Shown: one piece after another, positions 49,551-58,669 of the stretch
Layout of the letters: every line of letters begins with the position of its first letter
How positions within the stretch are numbered: the stretch's first letter is position 1
Source of the DNA: Megachile rotundata
Taxonomy: Eukaryota > Arthropoda > Insecta > Hymenoptera > Megachilidae
Direction: 5' to 3'
NCBI RefSeq assembly: GCF_050947335.1
Contig: NC_134988.1
Span: 9,176,001-9,240,000, forward strand
DNA length: 64,000 nt
The notes under the pieces: generated by a model
The model's input: the letters and a program-made list of their open reading frames with translations, nothing else
Told to the model about the DNA's origin: nothing
The model's database searches: none
Position numbers and translations under genes: made by a program

Positions 49551-49620
49551 ACTGTGCGTGCCTTATAAGAAGGCACGCGGAGGTCATTGATCAGATCTCA
49601 ATTCAGGTTGCAAAATGCTG
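49551..49620 (+). promoter_or_regulatory. Core promoter candidate inside a perfect hairpin
   Basis: GCGTGCCTT-ATAAG-AAGGCACGC at about 49556-49578 is a 9-bp perfect inverted repeat whose loop holds the TATAA (49564). TCAGATC, an insect initiator-like sequence, lies about 29 bases downstream (near 49593), and an ATG follows at 49616. No long ORF follows directly. Confidence 0.3.
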
Positions 49621-49740
49621 TCGATCGCGTCTACTAATTCGATTTCTATTGGGTGCTGAGAGGTCAGGTAGATTTATATATCAACGTTGTAGCAATTCTA
49701 TCTTATTGTTGGAATACTATTTTGATTAATGAAATAATCA

Positions 49741-50093
49741 GTGTTTATCTTTTTTGTATTTATTTCTGATGTATTTTTAGAGTTGTATTGTTTGAAACAA
49801 GCTTGTATTTTGCAAGGTTTTTTTAATGTATTTTTTAACGTAGTTTTGAATGTATTTTGCAATGTATTTTGTAATGTATTTTTTATAATGTATTTTTTAA
49901 TGTATTTTGTAATGTATTCTTTAATGTATTTTTTAATGTATTTTTCCATGTATTTTTTAATGTATATTACAATGTCTTCTTTAAAGTATTTTGCAATGTA
50001 TTTTTTAATGTATTTTGCAATGTATTTTTTAGTGTATGTCTTAATGTACTTTTTAATGTATTTTTTCATGTATTTTTTCATGTAAATGTGCAA
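49741..50093. repeat. Minisatellite, 12-bp unit TTTTTTAATGTA
   Basis: About 24 units between 49810 and 50090. As 12 is divisible by three, each strand reads a constant tetrapeptide: MYFL on + (open frame 49741-50085) and KKYI on - (49698-50093, 131 codons). Both are considered products of the repeat. Confidence 0.93.
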
Positions 50094-51133
50094 ATATAAT
50101 TCTAAATTATTCTAAGAAAATATGATTAAAATATTAAAATGTCATCACTTCTTTTTAACAAGTGTGCAAATATGATTATAAATATTTTTAAGTTCTAGTA
50201 TGATTCTCAATGATTTTATAATATGGATTCTAAAACTCCTTAAACTTCTTTAATACTCCTCAAAATTGAAAATTTCTGAGAACCTTAAAAAGTAAAAATT
50301 TCTAATTTCATTACATCTGACTAAAATACCATATTGCAGAAGATATAATTTCAATGCAAATTAATGATTTCCCAGGTCATCGACCCTACGACAGTCAGCC
50401 TCTAATCATTCTGTTAACTCGATATTCAAAAATAAAAAAAGCCTTTCATCGCACAATTTTGCATCAAAGCTACAAACATCTTTTAGTTTGGAAAATCCCA
50501 ATTACAAGTATGAATGGACGAAAACATAAAAGAATCTCATAATCATTCTCATCTTCAAAAGAATATTGCCTCATTATACACATCTTCGCGTTAATCCTCG
50601 TATTCATCCGAGTAAACATTGTTTAAGGATCAGTATTCAAGTTTTAGAATGACTGGCACATTCTCGGATATAAAAATCACTGAAAATGTGTTGGGAATAT
50701 TAGTAGGACGCATTCATCACGAGAGCAAAAATTGTTCAAGAATCAAATCACTTATTTAGTGTAAGGAAAAATTCATAAAAATTTAAGTGAAAAATCAAGG
50801 TTAGAAAATATTTCAGTTAATGGAGCAATTGATTAAAAACAGTTTCCATCGTAAGTAATTACGAAATAATTTAAATTTTCTATTCTATATAGATTTTATT
50901 CTATTCTACATGAATTTTTCTATTTTCTATTGTAAGTAATTGAAATAGTTATGAAATAAATTTCTTCAGCAGTGAACTCACAGTTCCATTCTAAAAATAG
51001 ATATTATGGATATAAAAAGAGTAACATTGTGTAAAAATTGCGATATCTCCGCATAGTATTGTTTATGTCACATTCCTGAGTAATACTGCAGAACAAAAAT
51101 GCAGTTGTTTGTAATAGAGGAGAATCGTATTTC
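50094..51133. other. Non-coding AT-rich sequence
   Basis: No supported gene. An open stretch after the acceptor-like TTTCCCAG at 50376 continues to 50542 but resembles nothing recognised. Confidence 0.35.
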
Positions 51134-51283
51134 ATGAGAGCGTTGAAGAACATTCAGAGACGCGATAGCAGCACCCAAAACGTAAACGGACTCCAAAATG
51201 GAGGACACCGAAATACGCAGCTGCGAAAGTGCCATAGTACTGTACCTAAAAAAGTTTCTCTACAGAAATGTATTGTTTATTAG
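51134..51283 (+). CDS. Small unrecognised ORF, 49 aa
   Basis: ATG at 51134 to TAG at 51281; the frame is open upstream to 51086. The peptide starts MRALKNIQRRDSSTQNVNGL and is basic with three cysteines at the end. The stretch is GC-richer than its flanks and contains CCAAAATGGAGG. The minus strand is open as well, so a regulatory element is a fair alternative. Confidence 0.2.
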   Translation: MRALKNIQRRDSSTQNVNGLQNGGHRNTQLRKCHSTVPKKVSLQKCIVY

Positions 51284-51984
51284 AAAATATTGATCTTACA
51301 AATAGCACAGTCATGTACAGGTACCTTTCTATTAACATATGATATATTAATATACATAAAGATGTATAAATCTGTAAAACAAGCTGTAGTCGAGATAACC
51401 TTGCATCAATAAGCTTTGAACAAGATAAAATTCCATTAATAAAGTTGCATACCAGTAAGCAGAAAGTAGAATGTTTTCCTTACAGAAAGAGAGGAAAATG
51501 AAATTTTTGTAGCAGTTGAACTCGCGTGCAAAGGAAAGTTGCACTCCGGGCAACCTTAACCTCTATCTTCCGTACAATCCTTGCAGACTAGATAAAAGTA
51601 AACGTCAGTATTATAAAGTTCAGTACTGTTAACAGTGTACGTCCCGAACTATATATAGAAAGAACAACAAACAACGATTTATCGAAAGTTCATTAAAATT
51701 GAGGTAAAGTTTGCATCACGAGTCCGTTTCCTCCATTCCGTTTAGTGCGCAGATAAAATGGTGCAAGAGACAAGAAATGCACATTAATTGTTATCGGGCA
51801 TTGTTATTATTCCGCGAATGACTGCGTTCCATCTGAATATTTATCCGTTAAGCGTGGAAGGTCGTGATTACTTTCTAGGGCGCGTGTGTTTATAACGTGG
51901 AGCGCATTGATGATTGCGTTTGAGCAACGATAAAGGAGAAAAAAAGAGTGCCACCGGAATGATCTTATTTGTCTTTGGTTTCAG
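51284..51984. other. Unique sequence before the 51985 exon
   Basis: Includes a TATATATAG at about 51650. No exon seen; intron of the candidate long gene if 36408 and 51985 belong together. Confidence 0.4.
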
Positions 51985-52044
51985 CTCTCTCCACGGCCAC
52001 CGAGGATGTGGGAGATGGAATTCAAGGGCACGATAACGACACCG
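51985..52044 (+). CDS. 60-nt internal exon with strong splice sites, gene unknown
   Basis: The acceptor TTTGTCTTTGGTTTCAG has a good pyrimidine tract and the donor ACCG|GTGAGT is consensus. With two bases completing a split codon it reads LSTATEDVGDGIQGHDNDT plus one base, so the exon is 1-1 symmetric and could be skipped without a frame change. A second frame (phase 0) is also open, reading LSPRPPRMWEMEFKGTITTP. The third has a stop. It joins in phase to 36441. The acidic sequence is not recognised. Confidence 0.5.
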
Positions 52045-52869
52045 GTGAGTACTGCGGATTTGAGCGTTACAATAAATGAAATTTATATTGCATAAGGTGC
52101 ACCTTCGTTATCTTAAGTAGTGCAACAGAGGTTTCATCTTACCATGCGATGGTAAGTTGATTGTCATTGAAATTGATATTATCATAAATCAAGGTTATTC
52201 CGTTTTAGACAGTCTCGCGTGTTGAATATCAAACGGACAATTATTTCAGATGCATTCTTATATTTATCGCTGTTCAGATAAATAAATAGTTCCGTGTCGA
52301 AATCGTTTGATGTAACACAAATTTCCTGCTGTTATCGACATGTACAACCGATATATCGATAATATTGTTCGGACAAAGAGAATGTTTTTATCCTGGAGAT
52401 CGTTACATGATCTTGTTCTTATCTTTCGATTATTTACATTATTTTTTGAGCAGTGTGCATCTTATCGGACGTACTTTGATTTCCACGGACGTTACGTAGG
52501 CGTGATACATTTTTACGTCTGAAGGGCAGGTTAAATGATTACATGTTTATCGGTGTTGATAATTAATAATACGTCAACAGAGATTGCGACTGTTTTGTTT
52601 TCGTTGTAATCCTGCAATCTTGATTCACCGGTATATCGTTTTGATCAAGAAAATTCACGAAGGGTCACATTTGAAGTGGTTACACTTGCCATGTACACAT
52701 TTGGTCCAGGGTCGACTAGTTCAGTTCCGAAGTGAACGGTGATTAATACTGTCCGCGTGTTTATTCACCAAACTGTACAATTGATGTGCTCAATTGAACT
52801 ATGTTGCGCCATCTTAGATAGCGTTGATACGAATTAGAAATAGTCGTAGTAATTCTTTATAGGTTACTA
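52045..52869. other. Intron/intergenic sequence
   Basis: Non-repetitive, moderately complex. The open frame 52340-52522 (+) has no support. Confidence 0.4.
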
Positions 52870-53535
52870 TTCTTTTACTCTAATATTGATTAGAATTTAC
52901 TAATTTACCTTTAGTTTTAAATCACTTGTCAATTATTTAAGTTTATTGTTACGATTATTATGACTTTATCGAATTTCCCGCTAAATTGTAGCAGGAGAGA
53001 TTCTTCAGTAAACGTTAATTTATTGTATTAATAATTTATTTTATGCTCTAACAGTGATTAGAATATACTAATTTAGTTTTGACTACGTACTAATCATTTA
53101 AGTTTCCAAAGTTGTTACAATTACTAATATAACTCTCTTTAAATTTCCCACCAAATTGGAGCAGGAGAGATTCTTCAGTAAACGTTACATTATTGTATTA
53201 ATAATTTATTCTGTACTTTAATATTGATTAGAATATATCAACTTAGTTTTGATCACGCACTAATCATTTAAGTTTGCAAAGTTGTTACAATTACTAATAT
53301 AACTCTCTTCAAATTTCCCGCCAAATTGTAGCAGAAGAGATTCTCCATTAAACGTTACATTATTGTATTAATAATTTATTTTGTACTTTAATATTGATTA
53401 GAATGTACCAACTTAGTTTTGATCACGTACCGATCATTTAAGTTTGCAAAGTTGTTACAATTACTAATATAACTCTCTTCAAACTTCCCGCCAAATTGTA
53501 ACACAAGAGATTCTCCATTAAACATCATTTATCGC
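52870..53535. repeat. Tandem repeat, about 171-bp unit, four copies
   Basis: CTTTAATATTGATTAGAATA-type starts at 52876, 53047, 53216 and 53388 (steps 171, 169, 172). Each unit holds TTTCCCGC(C/T)AAA about 100 bp inside (52974, 53314; mutated at 53144 and 53484), then GAGATTCT and TTATTGTATTAATAATTTAT. Confidence 0.92.
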
Positions 53536-54519
53536 GCCATTAATTTAACATTAAATTATTTGGAAAAGTACGAACGAATAAAGAAATTATTTTCGTCGCT
53601 AGTTGAATTATAGATCATTCGATAACGTCCAAGTCCGATGACTGATCAACTGAAAACAATCATTGACCGAGATTTGTGGCTTTATCACGAAATATCGAGA
53701 TGATAATTAATCCTGTTTATTGTACTCAATCGAACGATAATTCTTTTACGAAACACATATTTCCGTTGCTACGACTACGTGTGGAATATTTGGTTTTGTC
53801 TTAGCAAGAAATTAATCCGTTTTCGTGTTTGATCGGATAATGAAGCGAAGGTCGCGTTGCAGTATTTGCATATATGGTAAATAGATCATTTCTATTAGTA
53901 ATCTGTTTTACCTTGAACATGAAAAATACTTTAACATGTGCATATCGAAGGTTGAGATGACATTTTAATGGTAAAATTATTTCTTTGTTAAAATGTAGTC
54001 TCATAAATTTTTTATGAATTTTTTGTTGGATATTTAAATTTTTATTACTAAAGATATTCAAGAGCCGTACGAAAAGGAAAGTTTAATTTCTGAGAAATGT
54101 CAGTATAAATAAGGAAGAAATTTTATTATTATAAAATATATAGCTGTGATTAATTAGAATTGTCGTTAAAAGCATTCAAATTTGGCGCCAAGTGTAACAA
54201 TAAGTAAAATAACTAACAAATATAATTGCAGATATACAAATTACTTTCCTAAAAGTTACCTCACCAAAAAAATCATAAGATCAAAATATTTAATCCTTTA
54301 ATCATCTTTTAACTAATTATGATCGCCATCAGAGATATTCCGCGCCAAATTCAAATTTCCAAGATCTCAAAAGATTCGAACCGATGAAATCTGAAATAAA
54401 TTACGAAATCTTATTCTAAAATATCACTGCAATCAGTTAATACTATGAAGTACAGGTATTAAAATTCCAGACCGCCTTTGAACAACTAAGTACCGCAGTT
54501 GGTTATATAAGGAACTTAC
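53536..54519. other. Unique AT-rich sequence
   Basis: No supported gene. The open frame 53801-54061 (-) has no further evidence. Confidence 0.4.
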
Positions 54520-54638
54520 CTTGATGTTATCATCAAATTTCGCTACGAACTTTCCACAATAATTAATCACAACTGATTTCGATCTATAAATCGACAGCAA
54601 TAGCGAAATATCAGAACATTCCAAAAATCGATTTATTT
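54520..54638 (-). CDS. Candidate internal exon on the minus strand
   Basis: Reading minus, the donor ATCAAG|GTAAGTTCC is excellent (exon end at 54520). The frame upstream is open for about 39 codons to a possible acceptor GAGTCAG at about 54639. The peptide starts EINRFLECSDISLLLSIYRS and ends GKFVAKFDDNIK, with protein-like composition. There is no ATG in frame, so it would be an internal exon. No family is recognised and the acceptor is mediocre. Confidence 0.3.
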
Positions 54639-54899
54639 CGCTGACTCACTGTTAAATACATTTATTAATGTTTGTTAACCGAACCGACATTTTTTGTCCT
54701 CGAACGGACTTCGAACGCTGTGTCAAAAATAAGTGAATAATTGTGTTGACGTTTCAATATTCTTTTTTTTTCTCGTTCTGCTAAATCATAAAAAAATTTG
54801 AATAATTTAGTTCCTGGTGTCGTATAGGAAAGTTGTAAATCAAATTCCTGTCAGTCGCGGGATCGTTGACTGCGTTATTTTATATTTTTATAGTCAGAT

Positions 54900-55115
54900 T
54901 TTCAAGATTAGGAATTTTTGACGTCATCAATTTTCAGATTTAGAAATTTGAAATCTTTTGACGCCACCAATTTTCAGATTTTCAAGTTTAGAAATTTTTG
55001 ACGTCATCAATTTTCAGATTTAGAAATTCAGAATTTTTTGACGCCATCAATTTTCAGATTTTCAAGTTTAGAAATTTTTGACGTCATCAATTTTCAGATT
55101 TAATAATTCAGAATT
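54900..55115. repeat. 40/80-bp tandem repeat with CRE palindromes
   Basis: TGACGTCA at 54919, 54999 and 55079, and the one-base variant TGACGCCA at 54959 and 55039, i.e. one site every 40 bp. Between them lie TCAATTTTCAGATTTAGAAATT and ATTTTCAAGTTTAGAAATT. Two alternating 40-bp halves make the 80-bp unit. Confidence 0.9.
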
Positions 55116-55320
55116 TTTCTACTTAAAATATACAAAAATTTGTAAATTTCTACATTTGAAGATTTCGTATTTACCAAGTTTTCAAGTTTGTAAAAATTCA
55201 AATTACCAAACGTGCAAATTATGAAATTTTAATTTTAATAAACATAGCAAATCAAAAGACTCCAGCTAAAATTTTGATCTGCTTCATTTGTTTGAAATGA
55301 TTTGGCAGTGGGATATCAAG

Positions 55321-55545
55321 TACTTCATAAAAGTTTTATGACCTCGCTATATCATGGCGGAAAGTGTACGTGTTAAATTGCTGTATGAATCCTTGACCGC
55401 TCAAGCGTAGCCCAGATGGAAGAGTACGGTGCTCTAAGATTTCCTTGTAACGTTCTTTATTTAAAATACCGCCGGTTTGGACAAGGCCACCTGTTCCAGA
55501 AAAATATTTCCGGACTTGAATGGACCCACCTTCCTTGGTTGCAAC
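55321..55545 (-). pseudogene. Tc1-like transposase fragment (central, broken)
   Basis: On the minus strand: KEGGSIQVRKYFSGTGGLVQ, then TGGILNKERYKEILEHRTLP, then SGLRLSGQGFIQQFNTYTF. This follows the order of Tc1-like enzymes (GGGSIMVWGCFS.., ILNKERYKEIL.., FQQDNDPKHT..). The second catalytic Asp of the QQDN block is gone, and a stop and frame damage follow near 55345, so the copy is inactive. The + strand ORF 55416-55667 is its shadow. Confidence 0.82.
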
Positions 55546-55667
55546 TCATGAATGTAGTTCAGTGTTGTAGACTTCGAAACTTACGATCGATAAGTGATAT
55601 TGAAAGTAAATATTTGCGAATTGTAAAATTGTACGAATATTGTTACAGTTTTGGTATAATTATGTAG

Positions 55668-56044
55668 TATACTATTAGTATAATTTATATAGGGATGAAT
55701 GGAAGGAAATATGGGTCAAAATGACCTATTAGTTCTGAGTTAACGCTCAAAGGTTAAAAGTGTCGAAGCTTTTCATAAGAAAAAATGAGGTTATGTCAGA
55801 TTCTTCGAAAGCTTTCCCTAGTCCCTCTGTAGACTTTCCCTAGATCTTTCTAACGCTAATACAAGTATTCTTAATCCGTAGAACTATACGTTATACCTAA
55901 GAGTACATAAATTAAAAAATAACGTGAAGAAATTGAAGTTATAATTACGAAAGTGATTCGCATTCAAATTTCCCGCTAAATTGATGTCTATCGTCTCTCA
56001 TCGGACCGAAGTTTTCACTAAAACACCTAAACCATTCATTTTTA
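55668..56044. other. Spacer with an E2F-type motif
   Basis: TTTCCCGCTAAA at 55969. Short CCCTAG-rich words at 55800-55850 resemble the 48.4-kb satellite. No gene. Confidence 0.4.
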
Positions 56045-56563
56045 TGTCTACTATAAAGAGCAGATATAACAAGAGGCGATAATAGACAAGGAAACCTCCT
56101 AGAGAGACAGAGGACCAATTTAAATGCCCAAATCAAAAGAATCGGGGCTGCGCATGCGCACAGTGTAGAAGTATGGCGGAAAAAGAATAGTTTAAACCTG
56201 CATATTCACCAGTAATTTATTTGTAATAAATATTTTGTCATATCTCTGTAATACATTCATCTGTAATTTCTTGTGATATATAGTTTTTCATTTTCTTACA
56301 AGTTATTTGTAATAATCATTTCCGTAATACATATTCTTCAAATATATTTTGTAGAGCAATCATTTTTATTCTTTTCTTTTTCAACTTTTCAACGGCGTAA
56401 AATTGATAAAAATACCTCAAAAGACAATATTATATACAGAAAATTTATTACAAATATATTCCAAATTATTGGAGATTGACGTGAAAGTAGATTTGCTCGA
56501 TTTAAATTTCCTGCTCGTTTGTACAACCAATTTAAAGGAACATTTTCGAGAGATCAAATAGTG
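56045..56563 (+). mobile_element. Dispersed 0.5-kb repeat, copy B
   Basis: Second copy of 15575-16086. It keeps a perfect TGCGCATGCGCA (56149-56160) where copy A has TGCGCACGCGCA. It has a 7-base internal duplication (CTTTTCAA) before AACGGCG. No target-site duplication or termini typical of a known class could be made out. Confidence 0.8.
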
Positions 56564-57149
56564 TCCCCTATAGTTTACTCTGTGATAATGTCCTTCACAG
56601 GAAATAAAAGTCAGTGGAAAATGTATTGAATTGTAAAAAATGTACTAATAAAAATTAGGTGTAATTCCTGTTGCATGACATCCTTCGTATTACATAGAAA
56701 TCATTTGCTTGGTTTTGCTCCAATGAACTATCAAGTGTTCCGGTATATAAACCATTTTCTACAACAGAAAACATTTAAAAATGTAACAGATGTGTGCCAG
56801 ACCGTCACGAACATCTTTTACACCGTGCCGATCATATAATTTTATCTGTAAGATTTTTTATTCTCTCGGCGTATTGACGCAAGTATATTGATCGAGATGA
56901 AGATTAGTTTGATTAATGAGAGGTGTGATTTGTTGGATTTATAAAAGTCTCGAAAAAATATTCTCACTCCGGATATTTGATAAACATCGATAAATGACAA
57001 ATTCTTATCGGTAAAAAGACTGTTATATAAATTAGATACAGAAAAGTTAACGTAAAAAAATGAGTTGATCTAATTAAATAAATTGAGACTCAACAAATAT
57101 CTATGATCTAATTATTGGAGTTGTATGTTTCTAATGATAGGCGAATCTA
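56564..57149. other. Unique sequence
   Basis: No supported gene. Confidence 0.4.
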
Positions 57150-57490
57150 GATTAAGTTCTTTCAGCTCTTTCGGAGCTCTTGGTTCTTCTAGGGTTCCCC
57201 AAGGAGTCTATCTCGATTTCCCTAGGTTCCCAGTGTATTATTCTTAGCTTATCATTGATTTCTCCCTAGATTTTTACAGAGCTCTCCCTAATAGACACTC
57301 TCAGAATTCTTTTTTGTAGATATTACCTGAAATTTTCATAGATTCTTGGTAGAATCTTCTTAGAATCTCTATAGATACTCTACATGTAGATTCTTAGTAA
57401 GTTCTTCCTATGAACTTTTTAGATTTTTCTGGGCAGCTCCATTTTCCTCAGATTTTCTAAGAATTGTTTTCTAAGTTTCCTCTAAGCAGA
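57150..57490. repeat. Decayed CCCTAG/TTCTTAG-rich repeat
   Basis: Loose series of TCCCTAGATTTT, TTCCCTAGGTTCC and TCTTAGAATCTCT words, similar in content to the TC-rich satellite at 48.4 kb but too diverged to give a period. Confidence 0.45.
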
Positions 57491-57867
57491 ACTCTGTTAT
57501 TAAATCTGTATTTACAAGATGAATTATATAACGAAAGACTTATGATATGTGTGACATATGTTAAAAGTTCAAAATTTCTAAAACAACTGACAATGTCGAT
57601 AACACAAAAAATTTTCAGTGTCAAAAAGATTATATATAAATCATCTGTTAAACCAGATATTTAAACTAAATATCTAGAAGCACAAATACTTAATATTTAC
57701 AAGTATGTGTAAGATTATAAACATTTTGGAAGACGCATTCTTGCAGGTGTTTAAAAATTGATATTTTCACGCGCTTTTTAGAAAAAGTACTACTAGCGCC
57801 ATCTCTCCGGCAAACGGAGTGAACTACGCACTTTTGAAACTGTACTTTAATTAGTTCCCATGTTCTA

Positions 57868-57883
57868 CCACTAGATGGCAGCA
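57868..57883 (+). promoter_or_regulatory. CTCF-type motif CCACTAGATGGCAGCA
   Basis: Perfect match to the classical CTCF core (CCASYAGRKGGCAG). A second, shorter site CGCTAGATGGCG lies at 57971-57982. Both are on + and face the inverted repeat at 58.7 kb. Binding is inferred. Confidence 0.45.
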
Positions 57884-58119
57884 CTTGAAGCAGAAACCTT
57901 GATTACCTTAAGAATTATATAAAAATGATAATGGATTGATAAAGTTAAAACATCTTAAAGTTAATTATATCGCTAGATGGCGAAATATAAGACAGGAACC
58001 CGTAGATTAATTAGGTTCAATCTAAAAGTAGTAAATAATTTATAACAATTTTGTAATATCAAAACTATTCGAAGTTAATTGTTCTTGTACTCCTATACAT
58101 ATAATTCAATTCATATTAC

Positions 58120-58600
58120 AGTCAATTAAGCCTAAATTATTAACTGTATTAAATTGAACCGAAAATGTGATTAAAGAATGTTCAGTGACTCCCTAGCTAC
58201 TTTCTCATATCACATATGTTCACATTTCTATTGTAAATAATTAGTTATTAATTAATATGCAACACGAAGTCGGCGGAATACATCGTACGCATGAGCTAAT
58301 TTGAAATAGTTAATAACACATTTTCTAAACACAATTTATGCACTTTTATCATAAAAGAATGTTCAGTGATCCCTCAGCTACTTTTTCGTATCATATTTGT
58401 TCAGATTTTGAATGAAATTAATTAGTTATTAACTAATAACCTAAGGCCAGCCTCGGTGACAAGCGGTATACACGAGGTCATTTTGAATAATTAATTACAC
58501 GTTTTGTGGATACATTTTGTGCACTTTTATGATTGAAGAATGGTCAGCAATGCGTTATTTACATAGTTCGATCATAAAAGTTCATAAATAATGTTCGGGT
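58120..58600. repeat. Tandem repeat, about 180-bp unit, three diverged copies
   Basis: AAAGAATGTTCAGTGA at 58173 and 58354 and GAAGAATGGTCAGCAA at 58534, each followed by (C/A)TAGCTACTTT and AATTAGTTATTAA-like words. Moderate divergence. Confidence 0.7.
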
Positions 58601-58669
58601 AACGAGTAATTAATTATTTTGTATCAGCATTCCGATACGTACATGAGCCATCTGTGTCAATTCTACTGC

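Noticed and set aside
55416..55667. 83-codon + strand ORF
   Set aside because: Shadow of the minus-strand Tc1-like transposase fragment at 55321-55545.
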